Shown: one piece after another, positions 29,042 to 40,434 of the stretch
Numbering within the stretch: the first letter of the stretch is position 1
Layout: each line of letters starts with the position of its first letter
Source of the DNA: Oopsacas minuta
Taxonomy: Eukaryota > Porifera > Hexactinellida > Lyssacinosida > Leucopsacidae
DNA length: 64,000 nt
Assembly (NCBI GenBank): GCA_024704765.1
Contig: JAKMXF010000111.1
Coordinates: forward strand, 760,619 to 824,618
Direction: 5' to 3'
The notes under the pieces: model-generated
Told to the model about the DNA's origin: nothing
The model's database searches: none
The model's input: only the letters and a program-made list of their open reading frames with translations
Program-made: the position numbers and the translations under genes

Positions 29042-30806
29042 TCAGTAATCTTTAGCCTCAGTATAATTCAGGTCCTGTGTACCGAATGATCCCCCTAATG
29101 AGATTCCGGTAGAACCTAAGTGTGAGGAGTCATTAGCACTGGTAGGGAGAGTAGGAGGGCTGGAAGAAGCCAATGGGCCTTGTGCACCTCCATCCGTACT
29201 CTGACTACTCATGTCTGCACTGCTAGCTTGTCGTCTAGACTCTCTTACTACTGGATAGAAGTATGGATGACTCATCGCTTCTTTAGCTGTAAGTCTCTCC
29301 TGATGATCATATCTAAGAACCTGAACAAAAATATATTTATGAATGTATTTGTATTTGTATTGAATAAATTCAATTAAATTTACCTTATCTAACAGATCCA
29401 CAGCTTCTGGGGTAACTAGGTGTTGGTTCTCTTGGGTCATGAACTTATCCCATCGTTTCCTTGAGTGTCTGCCTAGGATATCTTGGAATCTAGGGTCTAG
29501 CTCTACCTCATATTTTCCTATATATTCATGTAATTCATCTGTCCCTATTACTTTAGCTACCTTGACTAATTGATCGTAGTTATCGTGTCCATGGAAGAAA
29601 GGCTCTCTCTTGAATATCATAGAAGCTAGCATACAACCAAAACTCCACATATCAAGCGAGTAGTCATACTCCTGATAATCTACTAGCAGTTCAGGACCTT
29701 TGAAGTATCTAAATGTATGTATAAGATTAATATATAGTGTACATGTGACGTCATTATTAACTAACCTACTAGCTACCCTGACGTTATACTCCTGATTAGG
29801 ATGATAGAATTCTGCCAGACCCCAGTCAATAAGACGTAGCTTCCTAGTCTCATGATCTATCATTACATTATGTGGTTTAACATCTCTATGCATTATACCG
29901 TGTGAATGTGAGTAGTCGAGAGCTCGTAGTAGCTCATACAAATAGTAACGAATATCAAAATCTGTCAATGTAGGGTAGAGCTGTTTAAAATCTGTATTGT
30001 TAATATGCTCGAATACTAATGCAGGTGTCCTGGACCATGGATCCTTTACTATATCCTTGAGGATGATTACGTTAGTGCCTCCTTTGAGGTTCTCTAGGAT
30101 CTTGATCTCTCGCTTTATTTTCTTCTTCTTGACTGGCTTCAGAATTTTCACAACTACTTTCTCGTTATTTTGTACATCAAATGCTTCGAATACTTCAGAG
30201 TATTTCCCTCTGCCTAGTTTGCGAACAACCTACAAACAATGAATATTAAGTATCTGGAATTAGGGAGATTTATACTCAATAATTACCTGATAGTTATCTA
30301 TATTTCCCCACTCAATAGGATGTGACTCATAGTCCCAATATTCTCTGGGTTTATGCACATTAACGTCACAGTATACACGAGCTTTGCTCCTCCCACTTGC
30401 TCCAGATACAGTTACGGGACTGGGATTAACCATGGACATGCCGTCCATTACCTTTCCAGTTTCCAGAAATGTCATTACAATAGCTATAAGTACTGCAATG
30501 AAGACAACTGTGCAAAATGATATTAGGATGTTTTTGAGTGTACGAATGCGTGGAGAAGGAGGTTGTAATTGTTTCACGTTAATCTTGTTTCGTTTCTTAT
30601 ATTTCTAAACATTAATGAAGTAATAAGTAAATGAGGTTATTATACTGACCGACGTTTATAAGTTATTATGAATTGTTAAATCAGAGTGGATCTCTTTCTA
30701 CAATTAAATCAGTATTTCTACATATAAACATAGCAGATAGCGGTCTTCTCACATATACGCTAACAAGATAAGAAATCTCTTACTCAAATATTACCTTTTT
30801 CTCCAT
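29042..30806 (-). CDS. CSNK2A1: Casein kinase 2 catalytic subunit alpha, with N-terminal membrane segment
   Basis: Constitutive Ser/Thr kinase. Exons: 30795-30806 (MEKK), 30287-30604, 29766-30229, 29384-29708 and 29042-29322; all phases fit. The kinase core is nearly canonical CK2 alpha: [60 protein letters not shown], the CK2-specific DWG ([12 protein letters not shown]), [19 protein letters not shown] and [17 protein letters not shown]. Ahead of it lies an extension absent from known CK2 alpha: a basic N-terminus, then a 23-residue hydrophobic stretch (about 30464-30532, [19 protein letters not shown]), then a Ser/Met-rich linker, all in one frame with the kinase. An internal ATG ([14 protein letters not shown] context) could give a soluble form. 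The C-terminal tail is Ser/Pro-rich. Confidence 0.9.
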
Positions 30807-31072
30807 TATACAAGGAACTGACAAAAATGTGTAATTTGTGATAAAGAATTAAGCGGAGACTAGAATCGACCTACTTGTTCAGTATTTATGCAATTTTTTC
30901 TGCTAGAATGATACATGACGGATAGAAGCCGTCAACCTTTTCCAACCTGATGATGTAACCACTTTCTGAAAAGGCAAACTAAGTAATAATTGTTAATTGG
31001 ATTCGAAGCATTTTAGAAGGAAATTACGTTTAGCTGGTTTAAATAATGTAATTTTCTAGATTAGTATTACCC
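30807..31072. other. Intergenic, upstream of CK2 alpha
   Basis: AT-rich spacer between the first CK2 exon and the ATT repeat. No exon, RNA gene or repeat recognised; presumably contains the CK2 promoter. Confidence 0.4.
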
Positions 31073-31379
<307 letters not shown>

Positions 31380-31654
31380 GATAGAAGAATAGAAATTGAC
31401 CGAGAATTTAATCAATCGCTTAAATAAGTTAATGGAAATGTGTGCAAAGTATATTACACAAATTCAATAGAAATGGAGTCATGATGACTAAATGTGTGTC
31501 TCAATTATCAAGATATTAGTATACATACGGATCACTACAAATGGAGTATACACGGAGCTGCGATATGTATAGGCTGAGACTACTGACTGCTTGAAGTGAA
31601 ATAAAGTTGTTCTAACAACGAAACTGATAAAAGCTTAAAGGTGATCATATTAAT

Positions 31655-34600
31655 CTATTTCTCTCTGGTTTGTGGATGCATCTGCAATCTAGCTGGATCT
31701 AGTGTATGGTATTGTGATTGAGGATATATGTTCCCTGGTGGGAATATATAAGAAGGAACTCTAGGCAGAAAATACTGACCAAAGTTATGTGGCATATTTT
31801 TAGTGTAGAGATTCTGTAGCGTGGGATTTAATTGTACACCATGTTGCTGTCTGCAGGGAGACAGCTGGGTATGTGACTGGGGGTAGGACTGTAGCATAAC
31901 GGGGGGCATAGCTCCCTGGGGTGATATTCCAAGTGGCTTCGCATGACCGTAGGAAGAAGTGGGTAGTGCAAGGGGGTCGATAACATGGGGGGTGGGAGAG
32001 ATACGGGGACGTTTGTTATGAGAGTTGGATTGGGAGAGCTTTTCTGGAGAAGGTACAGGAGATTGTAGGAGGGATTGTAGTTTAAATGGCTGTCTGGATT
32101 GTATAGGATTTATGCTTGGGAGTCTTGACTCCATGTTTGATTGCATCTCAAATGCAGATTGTCTTAATAGCGATTGTTCTAGCATATTCCGTGAGGAGTA
32201 TCCCTGTTCTATTCTATCTGACATAGAATCATTCAAAATTTGTCTAGATTGAAATGAATCAAGTGATCCGCTAGGAGCTGTGAGATCTATCTTATTCTGC
32301 ATGTTAGCATACCTGTTTGTTAGAGTATCTAACGGAACAGGTATGTTCTGTACAGGATCAGGAGAGTTAGTGACGTCAGACTTTTGTCGTCTTGAGAGAG
32401 CTTGTCTAGCCAGTTGTTGTTGTTGCAACAGGTGTTGGTAGTGAGCAGCTTGTCCATCTTGTATGGTATTATTTAAGGGGGTTACATCAACCTTATTCTC
32501 CTCTCCTGCCCACTCACCCTGCTCCAACAGACGAATTCCTCGTGATTGAGAACCGTATGGCTGAGAGGGAACAGAGTTTTGTTGAGACATGACCTGTTGG
32601 TACTTTTTGTAATGTCCTGGGTCAACAGACTGCTGGTAATAAGATCTATTCATTTGTAGATCACTATCTTGATCAGTTATCCTACCTCCTATATGATAAC
32701 TAGACATATTGTTAGGTTGTCTGTTTGTTTGTTGTGACAATGCTTCTTGATAAATAACATTTTCATGCTGAGAGAGACAAGCAGATTGAGTGAGGGGATT
32801 TTCAGATGACATCATAATAGTATTATTAGTATGTGAATAGTTGTATACAGGTTCTTCTATATAGTTCTGGTAATGAGAAGTAGTACCATTCATAGACGGT
32901 GTTTTAACTGAGTTATCTAACTGTGGAATAGCATTGTAGTTATTTATCTGGTTACATTGAGATGTAACATCGTCATCAGAAGATTGTGTATTGTTAATTT
33001 GGATATTTTTAACCTCTTTTATAGTATTCAATTGGTTACGTTGTGTATTATTATTTGCACTGTTTGTGACTTGTGACTCGTATTTGTTGATATTATCTTG
33101 TTGACCTGTATAATCATGTTTAGGAACTACTTTACTATCTGGTTTGACAAAATAATTTTCTGTATTATTATCTTTTTCAGTTTTAGGAGTGAGAGGGTGG
33201 CCCATACGTATCCTCTTAGGGTCAGGGGATCGTGGACTTTTCAACACCTCTTCTCCCCGTCCTTGAGGACAATTCTCTTGAGATCCGACTAGTCTCTCCC
33301 CTTCATCTATCCATCCTGCCATTGATATAGACCCATCCTCTACACCCTGTACTTGTTGTAGTTCTAGCTCTCGTAAGGCTAGTTTCTGCTGTCTAGCAGA
33401 TAGAGTCTCTCTATGTAAGGCCTCTTCACCAGCTGATTGGAGGTACTCAGCCATTAGTGTAGAGGCCCATATCTGTAGATCTGTGTCTTGTATCTTGTTA
33501 GCTAGCTGGAATGCAGGAGGTATCATAGTGCTAGCTTCCTCCTTCTTCCCTATAGCCATGAATACCTTACCCAGTAATATTAGTGTACATGCTACTAGCT
33601 TGTGCAAATCTTCTGTGTTAGCTAGGACTACTGCCTCTTTTAGGGCAGCCTTTGCTTCTGGTAGACTCTGTAGCAGAGCTTGATGTAGTCCTATAACAAA
33701 GTTAGTAGCAGCGTTAAGGTTGAGTGCTTCAGAAGGCAAATGGTTATTACGTAACGTTTTAAGTTTATTCATTATCTGGGTCATTACGTCACTATCATAA
33801 TACTGAGATCCTAGCTTGACATAGCAAATACTCATGTGTATTAGGGCTTGCATCTGTAAGAACACGTCTGTTGTATGAGTACCAGATTTAGGAGTATCAA
33901 GGGAGAGCTGAAAGTGAGAGAGAGCAAGTTTGAAACGATCCTGTCCGAATAGATAGAGTCCTGTTAACATGTGGTGAGCTAGAGGGTCATTGGGGCGTGT
34001 GAGTAACATTTCTGTCTGTTGGAGGAGGAGAGGAACCTCTGAGAGAGATCCCTTAACGATGTAGCATACGCATAGATTGTGTAGTACAAGAGTTTTAAAC
34101 TGGTCAGCTAGCGTCTTTGGGATATTATCTCCGGATAATCCATCCCATGGCTGAGCTAGTAGTATCTCAGTTTGCTGGGAAATTAGTCGTAGAGCTTTAT
34201 CTGCATACCCAATGGCTCTATCGGTTGCCCCTGATTGCATGGGATGTAACATACTGATTAAATATACCAACTGGAATAAGTTATCTCTCTGTATCCAGAT
34301 GAAATTATCTCCAGTTGGTGTTAACTCGTTTGTCTCAGATTCTGGACTGTTAGAGTGTGAAATTTCGCGAGCAAACAGCTGTAGCTCTTTCAATTGTCCT
34401 TTATACGTTAGAATCTTACCAAGTTGTAATGCGCTTAGTAGAGAAATAGTGTGATGAGAAGCTTTAAGAATTGTACATGAAGGATGCTCTAACTTCTCTA
34501 AGCGAGTGAAAAGATCTGTAGAGACTGCAGCAGCCTCTTTATACTTAAACTCAAGATTGTATTGCAAGAACTGCATTAGCATGAAGTATAGCTGAGCTGT

Positions 34601-35178
34601 AGTAGCAGAGTTCTTTTCACAGTACTTAACTCCTCGAGCTAGTGTTGTATGGAAGCTAACTAGGTCTCCTATGAAGCGATACAGGTCTGCGAGTTGAAAG
34701 AGAAATGTAGAATACCAGAATAGATTATCTTCTGATTCCTCTCGTGCTGCTTTTAACACCTAAATATATTATATAAACATCTATACAATAGAGATATAGT
34801 TTGATAACTAACCTGCTTTGCTGCTTGTGTATTACCAGTATTGAGATATACCTTAGCCAATAAGTGTAGACAGGGGAATTTGACTTGATTTATGTTACCC
34901 AGAGATTGACATAGAACTCTACACTGTTCTAGACGAGCACATAGTTCCTTATTGTTATTACAGTAGTTGTATAACAGATAGGATATTTGTAGTAAAACAC
35001 GAGCATGTATTCTCTGAGGAGGAGTTAAGGATAGAATAGCATGTAAACAGAGTATACTCTCTAAGATGCGAGGAGGTTTAAGATCGTAGAAATGTATTGC
35101 TGCTGTTTGTAGAGATTCTATAGTCTCCTCTGATTCAGTACTGTTACATCTGTCACGAGATCTTGAGTGGTGTGTCAT
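31655..35178 (-). CDS. MAU2: MAU2 / SCC4 cohesin-loader subunit with long Q/N/S-rich tail
   Basis: Partner of NIPBL/SCC2 that loads cohesin on chromatin. Exon 1 34813-35178, exon 2 31655-34759 (GCAG|GTTAGT to ATTTAG). TPR-rich body of about 620 residues: IHFYDLKPPRILESILCLHA, PPQRIHARVLLQISYLLYNY, YIVKGSLSEVPLLLQQ, FVIGLHQALLQSLPEAKAAL, LVACTLILLGKVFMAIGKKE and QLANKIQDTDLQIWASTLMA, each aligning with human MAU2 in order. The vertebrate protein ends just after this region, but here about 500 further residues follow, disordered and rich in Gln, Asn and Ser (runs such as LQQQQLARQALSRRQKS). The whole reads through one exon, so the tail is not an annotation artefact of fused exons, though a second downstream gene in frame cannot be formally excluded. 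Confidence 0.88.
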
Positions 35179-35649
35179 GTTATGAGGTACAAATAAATTG
35201 CTATTACTTAGAGTATATCAGCGATGATTAAATGCGATGTAAGTTAGTGTAAAGGAACTCACAATATAAAGTGGTACAAAATTTGTATCATACTCAACGG
35301 ATTTTATACAACTGTAAATAAGCAAAATGTAATACTATCCGTGAACTAACTAACATAATTTTGACAACATCTTAATCAGATTATTCATGGAAATGATGTA
35401 GAATTGTGGATAAATACTAGTATAATTATCGCATACACATATACAGGCCTATAGCTAGTATATGCTAACAGTGACACATTAATTTCGGTTATACTTCAGG
35501 AAATAGTATTCTAAAACTCTTTAGAATATCAAATTTACTAAGAGGATAAGACTAATCGTCTATGACCACAATACATATGTAATTAATCTTATAAGAACTA
35601 CAAATTCTACCTACATTCTGATCTGCTACAAATTCTAACTAATCGACAT
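35179..35649. other. Intergenic spacer, MAU2 to RPS9
   Basis: About 470 bp, AT-rich. No gene, repeat or recognisable signal; should include the MAU2 promoter and the RPS9 3' UTR. Confidence 0.4.
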
Positions 35650-36347
35650 TTAATCACTCATGTCAGAGTCTCCTCCTGCATCACTTCCAGCCCTGGCCTT
35701 CTTAGCGTCCTTAGCAATATTCTTCCTCTTAACTCGTCCTACACGCCCTCCCCCTAGGGGACTGGTAAGGGCATATTCTATGTGCTGTTGAGAGTCTAGA
35801 CGGACCATAAAGCTAGGCACTGTTACAATTTGTTTGCGAACTCTAATATGTCTCTGTCTGATAAGAACACGAGCATGATGTACTGATCTAGCAAGATTAC
35901 GCTTGAATACCTACAAGTAATAGATTATATCATTTATAAAGATTTGTTAATTAGAACTTCTAACCTGTGTCTGTAGTCTGCGTTCAAGAAAATCTTCTAA
36001 TTTTAGTCCTAGCACATAATCTAGCTTCATTTTCCCTTCTTCTAGTACTCCTACCTTTACCAACCGTCTCAATAAGGCATTACCCTCGAATAATCTATAA
36101 TAGCATTAATTCAATACAATACAAATTTTTATTCTATAAGAAATCACCTTTTAGGGTGTTTTTCATCTAGAGTTAGCAGTTCTCTAGCTCCCTTCCTGAT
36201 CTTAGCTAGTGTGTATTTAACTCTCCAGAGTTCTCTCTTATTCCTCAGACCGAAATCTCCAATCAATCTCAGCTCCTGGTTCAAACGCTCCTTCTCGAAA
36301 GGACGTCTTGGAGTCTGGTATGTCTTGGAGCAGACTATCTTAGGCAT
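35650..36347 (-). CDS. RPS9: Ribosomal protein S9 (uS4)
   Basis: Small-subunit ribosomal protein. Exons 36148-36347, 35965-36094 and 35650-35910, junctions in frame. Start [20 protein letters not shown]; then [60 protein letters not shown], the S4 RNA-binding segment [18 protein letters not shown] and [15 protein letters not shown], ending in an acidic tail (GGDSDMSD). About 195 residues, as expected. No pyrimidine-rich TOP start can be confirmed without transcript data. Confidence 0.97.
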
Positions 36348-36617
36348 AACTAATCACTAATAATTATAATTATAGAATATACAAAGTTGAGATCAGCAAA
36401 TATTGTTACAACTGAGATTTGTTGCAAAGATTGGTAATCAATTGCTAACCTAACTTCGCATACACAAGTGTATCTGGCAAATATTGTTCTGTTTATAAAT
36501 GAGACATTCGAGTGAATAAAGGATGTATTACAAGTGATAAATACACAAAATATAACTTAGGAATTATAGAAAATACATTTATTAATAATTTAAATTCGAA
36601 AAGTGATAATACGCAGA

Positions 36618-38670
36618 TTATTCCTGTTGTTGGTGAGCTTGTGATAATGCAACTATTCTCTCCACTCTCTGCTGCTCACGTTGATATTCCCCTAACAGAT
36701 ACCTCTCCTCTAAGTTCCGTGACCTCTCCTGCTGTAGGATAGCCAGCTGTTCATCACGTGCATGCCACGACTTACGAAGCTTTGCTCGTTCTCGACTGAG
36801 TCGCTGTGACATATTTTCTTCATCCTAAAGTGTAGAGTTAACCATAGCCTTTTATTATTAATGTAAGTCACATTACATTGAAGCTCAAGAATCCGCGATA
36901 ATATCAATCGGAATTCTATATACCCGATTAAGTATATGTTATTTTGCCAGTTGTGGATCATATTTGTACAATTTTAGACTTCTGATATAAACGGGCATTT
37001 CCATATAACTGGAGTTAACTGTATAAGCAAACAACCTTTTTGGTTTGCATAGCTATCTCCTTCATCTTTTTAGTATTATCCCTCTTAAGAGCATACAAAT
37101 CATTCTCTAATTGTTCTACTAACTGCATCTGTTGTGTTTTATCTTGATCTCTGTTACGTGCTAGCATGAATGCTCTCTGTTCCATCATGTCACCTGCCCT
37201 GACACACTTCTTCAGGTCTCTAACTGCATATTCACGTTTCTTAAGTCCATCTTCACGTGTGACGTTATTTGCACGTTTCTCCCATTCCTGCACAGCTTTT
37301 GCATTTCTCTCTTTTAGAGATTCTGTAGCTGCTTGTATACGCGATTCCTTCTTATAGTTAGCAGCATCCAGACGCTCTTCAATACTATCAAACACACAGA
37401 GTCACTATCTCATTATTTATAATTCATAATTCTTACCTTGCCTCCAATAGATTATGATATGCTTCATTCTTAGCAACTTCTAGCAACTGTATCTGATCCA
37501 GATTTTTGCTCAGTCCCAGTTGTACCTCTACCATATCCCATCCTACTCTCCTTCCCTGACCTCTCAATCTATCCTTCTTAGCACTGATACTGACGTCAGC
37601 AGCTGATTGAGACTTCTGAATCTTTGCGTCCCTGGTACCCTTCTGTCTCCACTCCTGAGTGACGTTCTCCTCCGTCAGGCGGGAGGAGGCGATGTCTCGG
37701 AGATTGTCACTTCTGCTCTGTTTTAACTCGTTTTTGTCTCTAGCTCTGAATTCTTGATGTTGTCTGTTTAGACCTGAATACAAAATGGTATAAATATAAC
37801 CTCTTAGAATAAATGTATAAGCTATTCTACCAATAGCAATTTGTGTTAACTCCTTCTTGAGGTTAATTTGCTCCTCTTCCTTCCTCCTCATTCTATCCTC
37901 AAACTCTCCACTCAGCTGTTTTATCTCATGTGTCTTCATTTCCAGAGCATCGCTAAGTTTCTTGAATCTATACTCTCCTTCTGTTTCTAGTTTTGTAACT
38001 TTCTTCCTGTTCTCATTCAAACGTTGTATTCTACACACAAATGACACAATTGTGTAAATATCAAGCATATGATATATCATATAATAATTTACCTATCTCT
38101 ATATCTGCTAATATTCTCCTTGTTCTTATCAGATTTTCCTTTCACTTCCGTCTGCATGAACCTGTCTATCCCTCTATTATTCTCCTGTTGTGCTCGTAGC
38201 CTTTCCAGCTGTTTAGAACTACGTTCATTATCCCACCTATTCAAGCTAGCCTGTATGTCTCTCTGTTCAGTGCTTAGCTCTCCTTCCATCTTCCTCAGGT
38301 CACGGTCCGCTTGTTTGTAGCTCAGTAGTTGGTTCTCAATTTTAGTCAAGTACCGCTCGTGATCAGACATGGAATCGCGTGTACGCTTATTGATTGTTTG
38401 GGCGTTGGGACGACTGGATACACGTACCCCTCGTGTCTTGTCACCAGGGGCAGACGAGGGCCGCTTTCTATTCGCGTAGAGGAGAGAGGGAGAATTGTAA
38501 ATGTCCAGCTGCCGCATGAATTGATTATGGCCCCTTTCAGATGTTGGATCAACATGATCGTTCTTCAGACGCTCACGGACGTTCTCCAACCGCTCCATTA
38601 ACCCTGTGAACTTAGGAGGTACCCCTTGGAGGATAGGATCAGAACCTTTGGCGAGAGAGAGTTGAGGCAT
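36618..38670 (-). CDS. Coiled-coil protein, five exons, unnamed
   Basis: Exons 38093-38670, 37831-38030, 37437-37773, 37036-37384 and 36618-36824, all joined in frame by GT-AG introns. About 555 residues. The N-terminus (MPQLSLAKGSDPILQGVPPK) and a basic RKRPSSAPGDKTRGV segment precede almost continuous charged coiled coil (SMSDHERYLTKIENQLLSYK, KKVTKLETEGEYRFKKLSDA, IEERLDAANYKKESRIQAAT, MSQRLSRERAKLRKSWHARD) to the C-terminus (SQAHQQQE). No membrane or enzymatic motif. I do not recognise the family; its composition and neighbours suggest a cytoskeletal or ciliary structural protein, which is inference only. The last intron (36825-37035) contains a MITE. Confidence 0.75.
36861..37023. mobile_element. 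Pogo-like MITE, family A copy in coiled-coil gene intron
   Basis: Most diverged of the family: left end TGTAAGTCACATTACATTGA, right end ATATAACTGGAGTTAACTGT. Interior AAGCTCAAGAATCCGCGATA and ATCATATTTGTACAATTT match the NME7-intron copy. It fills three quarters of its 211-bp intron. Confidence 0.7.
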
Positions 38671-38829
38671 TCTATTTATTTCCCAAATTTAAAACAATAA
38701 TAAATTCAGTAATAGTAAATTACAGTAATATTTCACTGGTCGATCTTATCAAAATACAGTGATTAGTACAAGAGACCAGGTTGTTATCCGTGGAAATGGT
38801 ATAAAAATAAAAATTGTAGTAAGAAAGTA

Positions 38830-39273
38830 TTAGAAGTGATTGTAAACTGGAGTTAGTGGGAGAGGGGTTTTGGGAAGGTTGTACTTGCTGAATTGGAGGG
38901 TCTGTGAGGGAGGAGTGCGAAACTTAACACGTGACCAGTTCTGGTAACCAAGCGCAGATCGCGGACGTACAACAGAAGTTGGCCTAGAAGCAGACAGTAC
39001 ACGAATATCATCCTCAAGATCAGAAAGGTCAAGAGCTACTGCACGGAGATTACGCTTGATATGTGAGATTTGATGAATAGCACCAGAACGCCAGATCTCA
39101 ATAGGATCACGTCTTTCCATATTGGACTCTTTAACAAGAGCCCATCCTCCTGTAAGGACAGGATTCTTAGTGTTAGCGAGGTGTTGACTCCTCTTAGGGA
39201 GAGAGTAACCTGTAATCGACCTTGATGGAGGAGAAGAGAATACTCTAGGGCGAGATGTTAGTTGTGATGACAT
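38830..39273 (-). CDS. Small basic hypothetical protein
   Basis: 147 residues from ATG 39273 (MSSQLTSRPRVFSSPP). The frame extends upstream to 39390, but that part is hydrophobic non-coding-like sequence and is left out. The protein is basic, Ser/Pro/Arg-rich, with one helical acidic segment (VALDLSDLEDDIRVLSASRP), an RDPIEIWRSGAIHQISHIKR block, and a Pro-rich end (NLPKTPLPLTPVYNHF). Composition resembles small microtubule-inner or axonemal proteins, but no family was recognised. Single exon between two same-strand genes; 158 bp from the coiled-coil gene. Confidence 0.5.
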   Translation of the reverse strand: MSSQLTSRPRVFSSPPSRSITGYSLPKRSQHLANTKNPVLTGGWALVKESNMERRDPIEIWRSGAIHQISHIKRNLRAVALDLSDLEDDIRVLSASRPTSVVRPRSALGYQNWSRVKFRTPPSQTLQFSKYNLPKTPLPLTPVYNHF

Positions 39274-39614
39274 AGTGCTAGAATAGAAATGGATTGACAC
39301 GAAAGTTAAGCTATTTATAGGGATATCATATGAAAGAACATTTGATTGGTCCAGAAATATGTTAAATAAAAGGTATGCACAAGAATACAATGTGACGTCA
39401 CGTGTCAGAAATACGTATCTATTTTGTTAATAGTATAAACCCGGGGCGTCTACAGGCTTTTCATTAATTAATATGTTAGTAGAAATTACTAAGATTCGAA
39501 ACAAAAATGGTCAGATTAGGATATACAAACTAACAAACGATGATTCTAGCCTATTCACAAATAAATGATATAAAGTAACAAATTCAATGCTAAGAGGGAG
39601 CATGCGATAGGACA

Positions 39615-40004
39615 TTACGCCGAGTGGAGGATAAGTCGAAAATTGTGAAGGAAGATCATCAGTGAACTGTTCTCTGGTGAGAATTTTGTAATAAATGTTT
39701 CTGCAAATGAGAAAGGGGCATCTTGATCAGCTAATAGTTGTCCGAATACGCAAATCAATACAGTATCTCCGAGCAAGAAATGATCATAGCTTGTAATTTT
39801 ATGTTGACAAGATTGAAATGGAAGACTTTTGTATTTGTCAGCAATACCTTGTCTCGTAGTGATATCTTGTCCTTCATATTTGAGAAGTGCAGTCTCGTCG
39901 TATAACTGATACAGAGTAGTACGAGTTTCTACATCTTGATCAAACCGCTGGTAGTACGCAGTAAGGAAGGCTGCCACTAGTTCAGCGGGATTAATTGCTG
40001 CCAT
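39615..40004 (-). CDS. NUTF2: Nuclear transport factor 2
   Basis: 129 residues, single exon. NTF2 carries RanGDP into the nucleus through FG-nucleoporins. MAAINPAELVAAFLTAYYQR, LYDETALLKYEGQDITTRQG, KYKSLPFQSCQHKITSYDHF and GQLLADQDAPFSFAETFITK correspond to the cone-shaped NTF2 fold (human: YYQLFDN, CLTWEGQQFQG, LSSLPFQKIQHSITAQDH, VVGQLKADEDP). The C-terminus (IFLHNFRLILHSA) matches the human NDMFRLALHNF. Full length. Confidence 0.92.
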   Translation of the reverse strand: MAAINPAELVAAFLTAYYQRFDQDVETRTTLYQLYDETALLKYEGQDITTRQGIADKYKSLPFQSCQHKITSYDHFLLGDTVLICVFGQLLADQDAPFSFAETFITKFSPENSSLMIFLHNFRLILHSA

Positions 40005-40182
40005 TTCGTTAGGAAACTAATATTACAAATATAAAGATTTATAATTGGAAGGGATTAGTGAAACTAAATCAGGACACCAATCAAGAATAAGGGAGGATGG
40101 CACTCACCATCTTGATGTGGGTGCTGGTGGAGCTGAAACAAGTTTTCAACTATTAATCGCCAAATCGATTCATATATTCATG

Positions 40183-40191
<9 letters not shown>

Positions 40192-40231
<40 letters not shown>
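40192..40231. repeat. (CA)n microsatellite
   Basis: About 20 ACAC units in the spacer downstream of the EF-hand gene and upstream of NUTF2. The plus-strand frame through it is not a gene. Confidence 0.95.
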
Positions 40232-40233
<2 letters not shown>

Positions 40234-40434
40234 TATAAGCTACAATATACATTACTGGAATTACTGGAATCGCTAGAAATGTAGATACAGGTAATACCAC
40301 TAATACAGGTATAATTCAGGATTCATAAAAACAAGTAGAAATAGTTGATTCTTATAAGTAGAATCGAGTATAATAACATTATAAAGATAGAGATAGTACA
40401 AGAGACATAAATGAAGTAGCCCTTCATAAATAGT

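Noticed and set aside
40045-40284. Plus-strand frame through the CA repeat
   Set aside because: Driven by the simple repeat (poly Thr-His); no coding signature.
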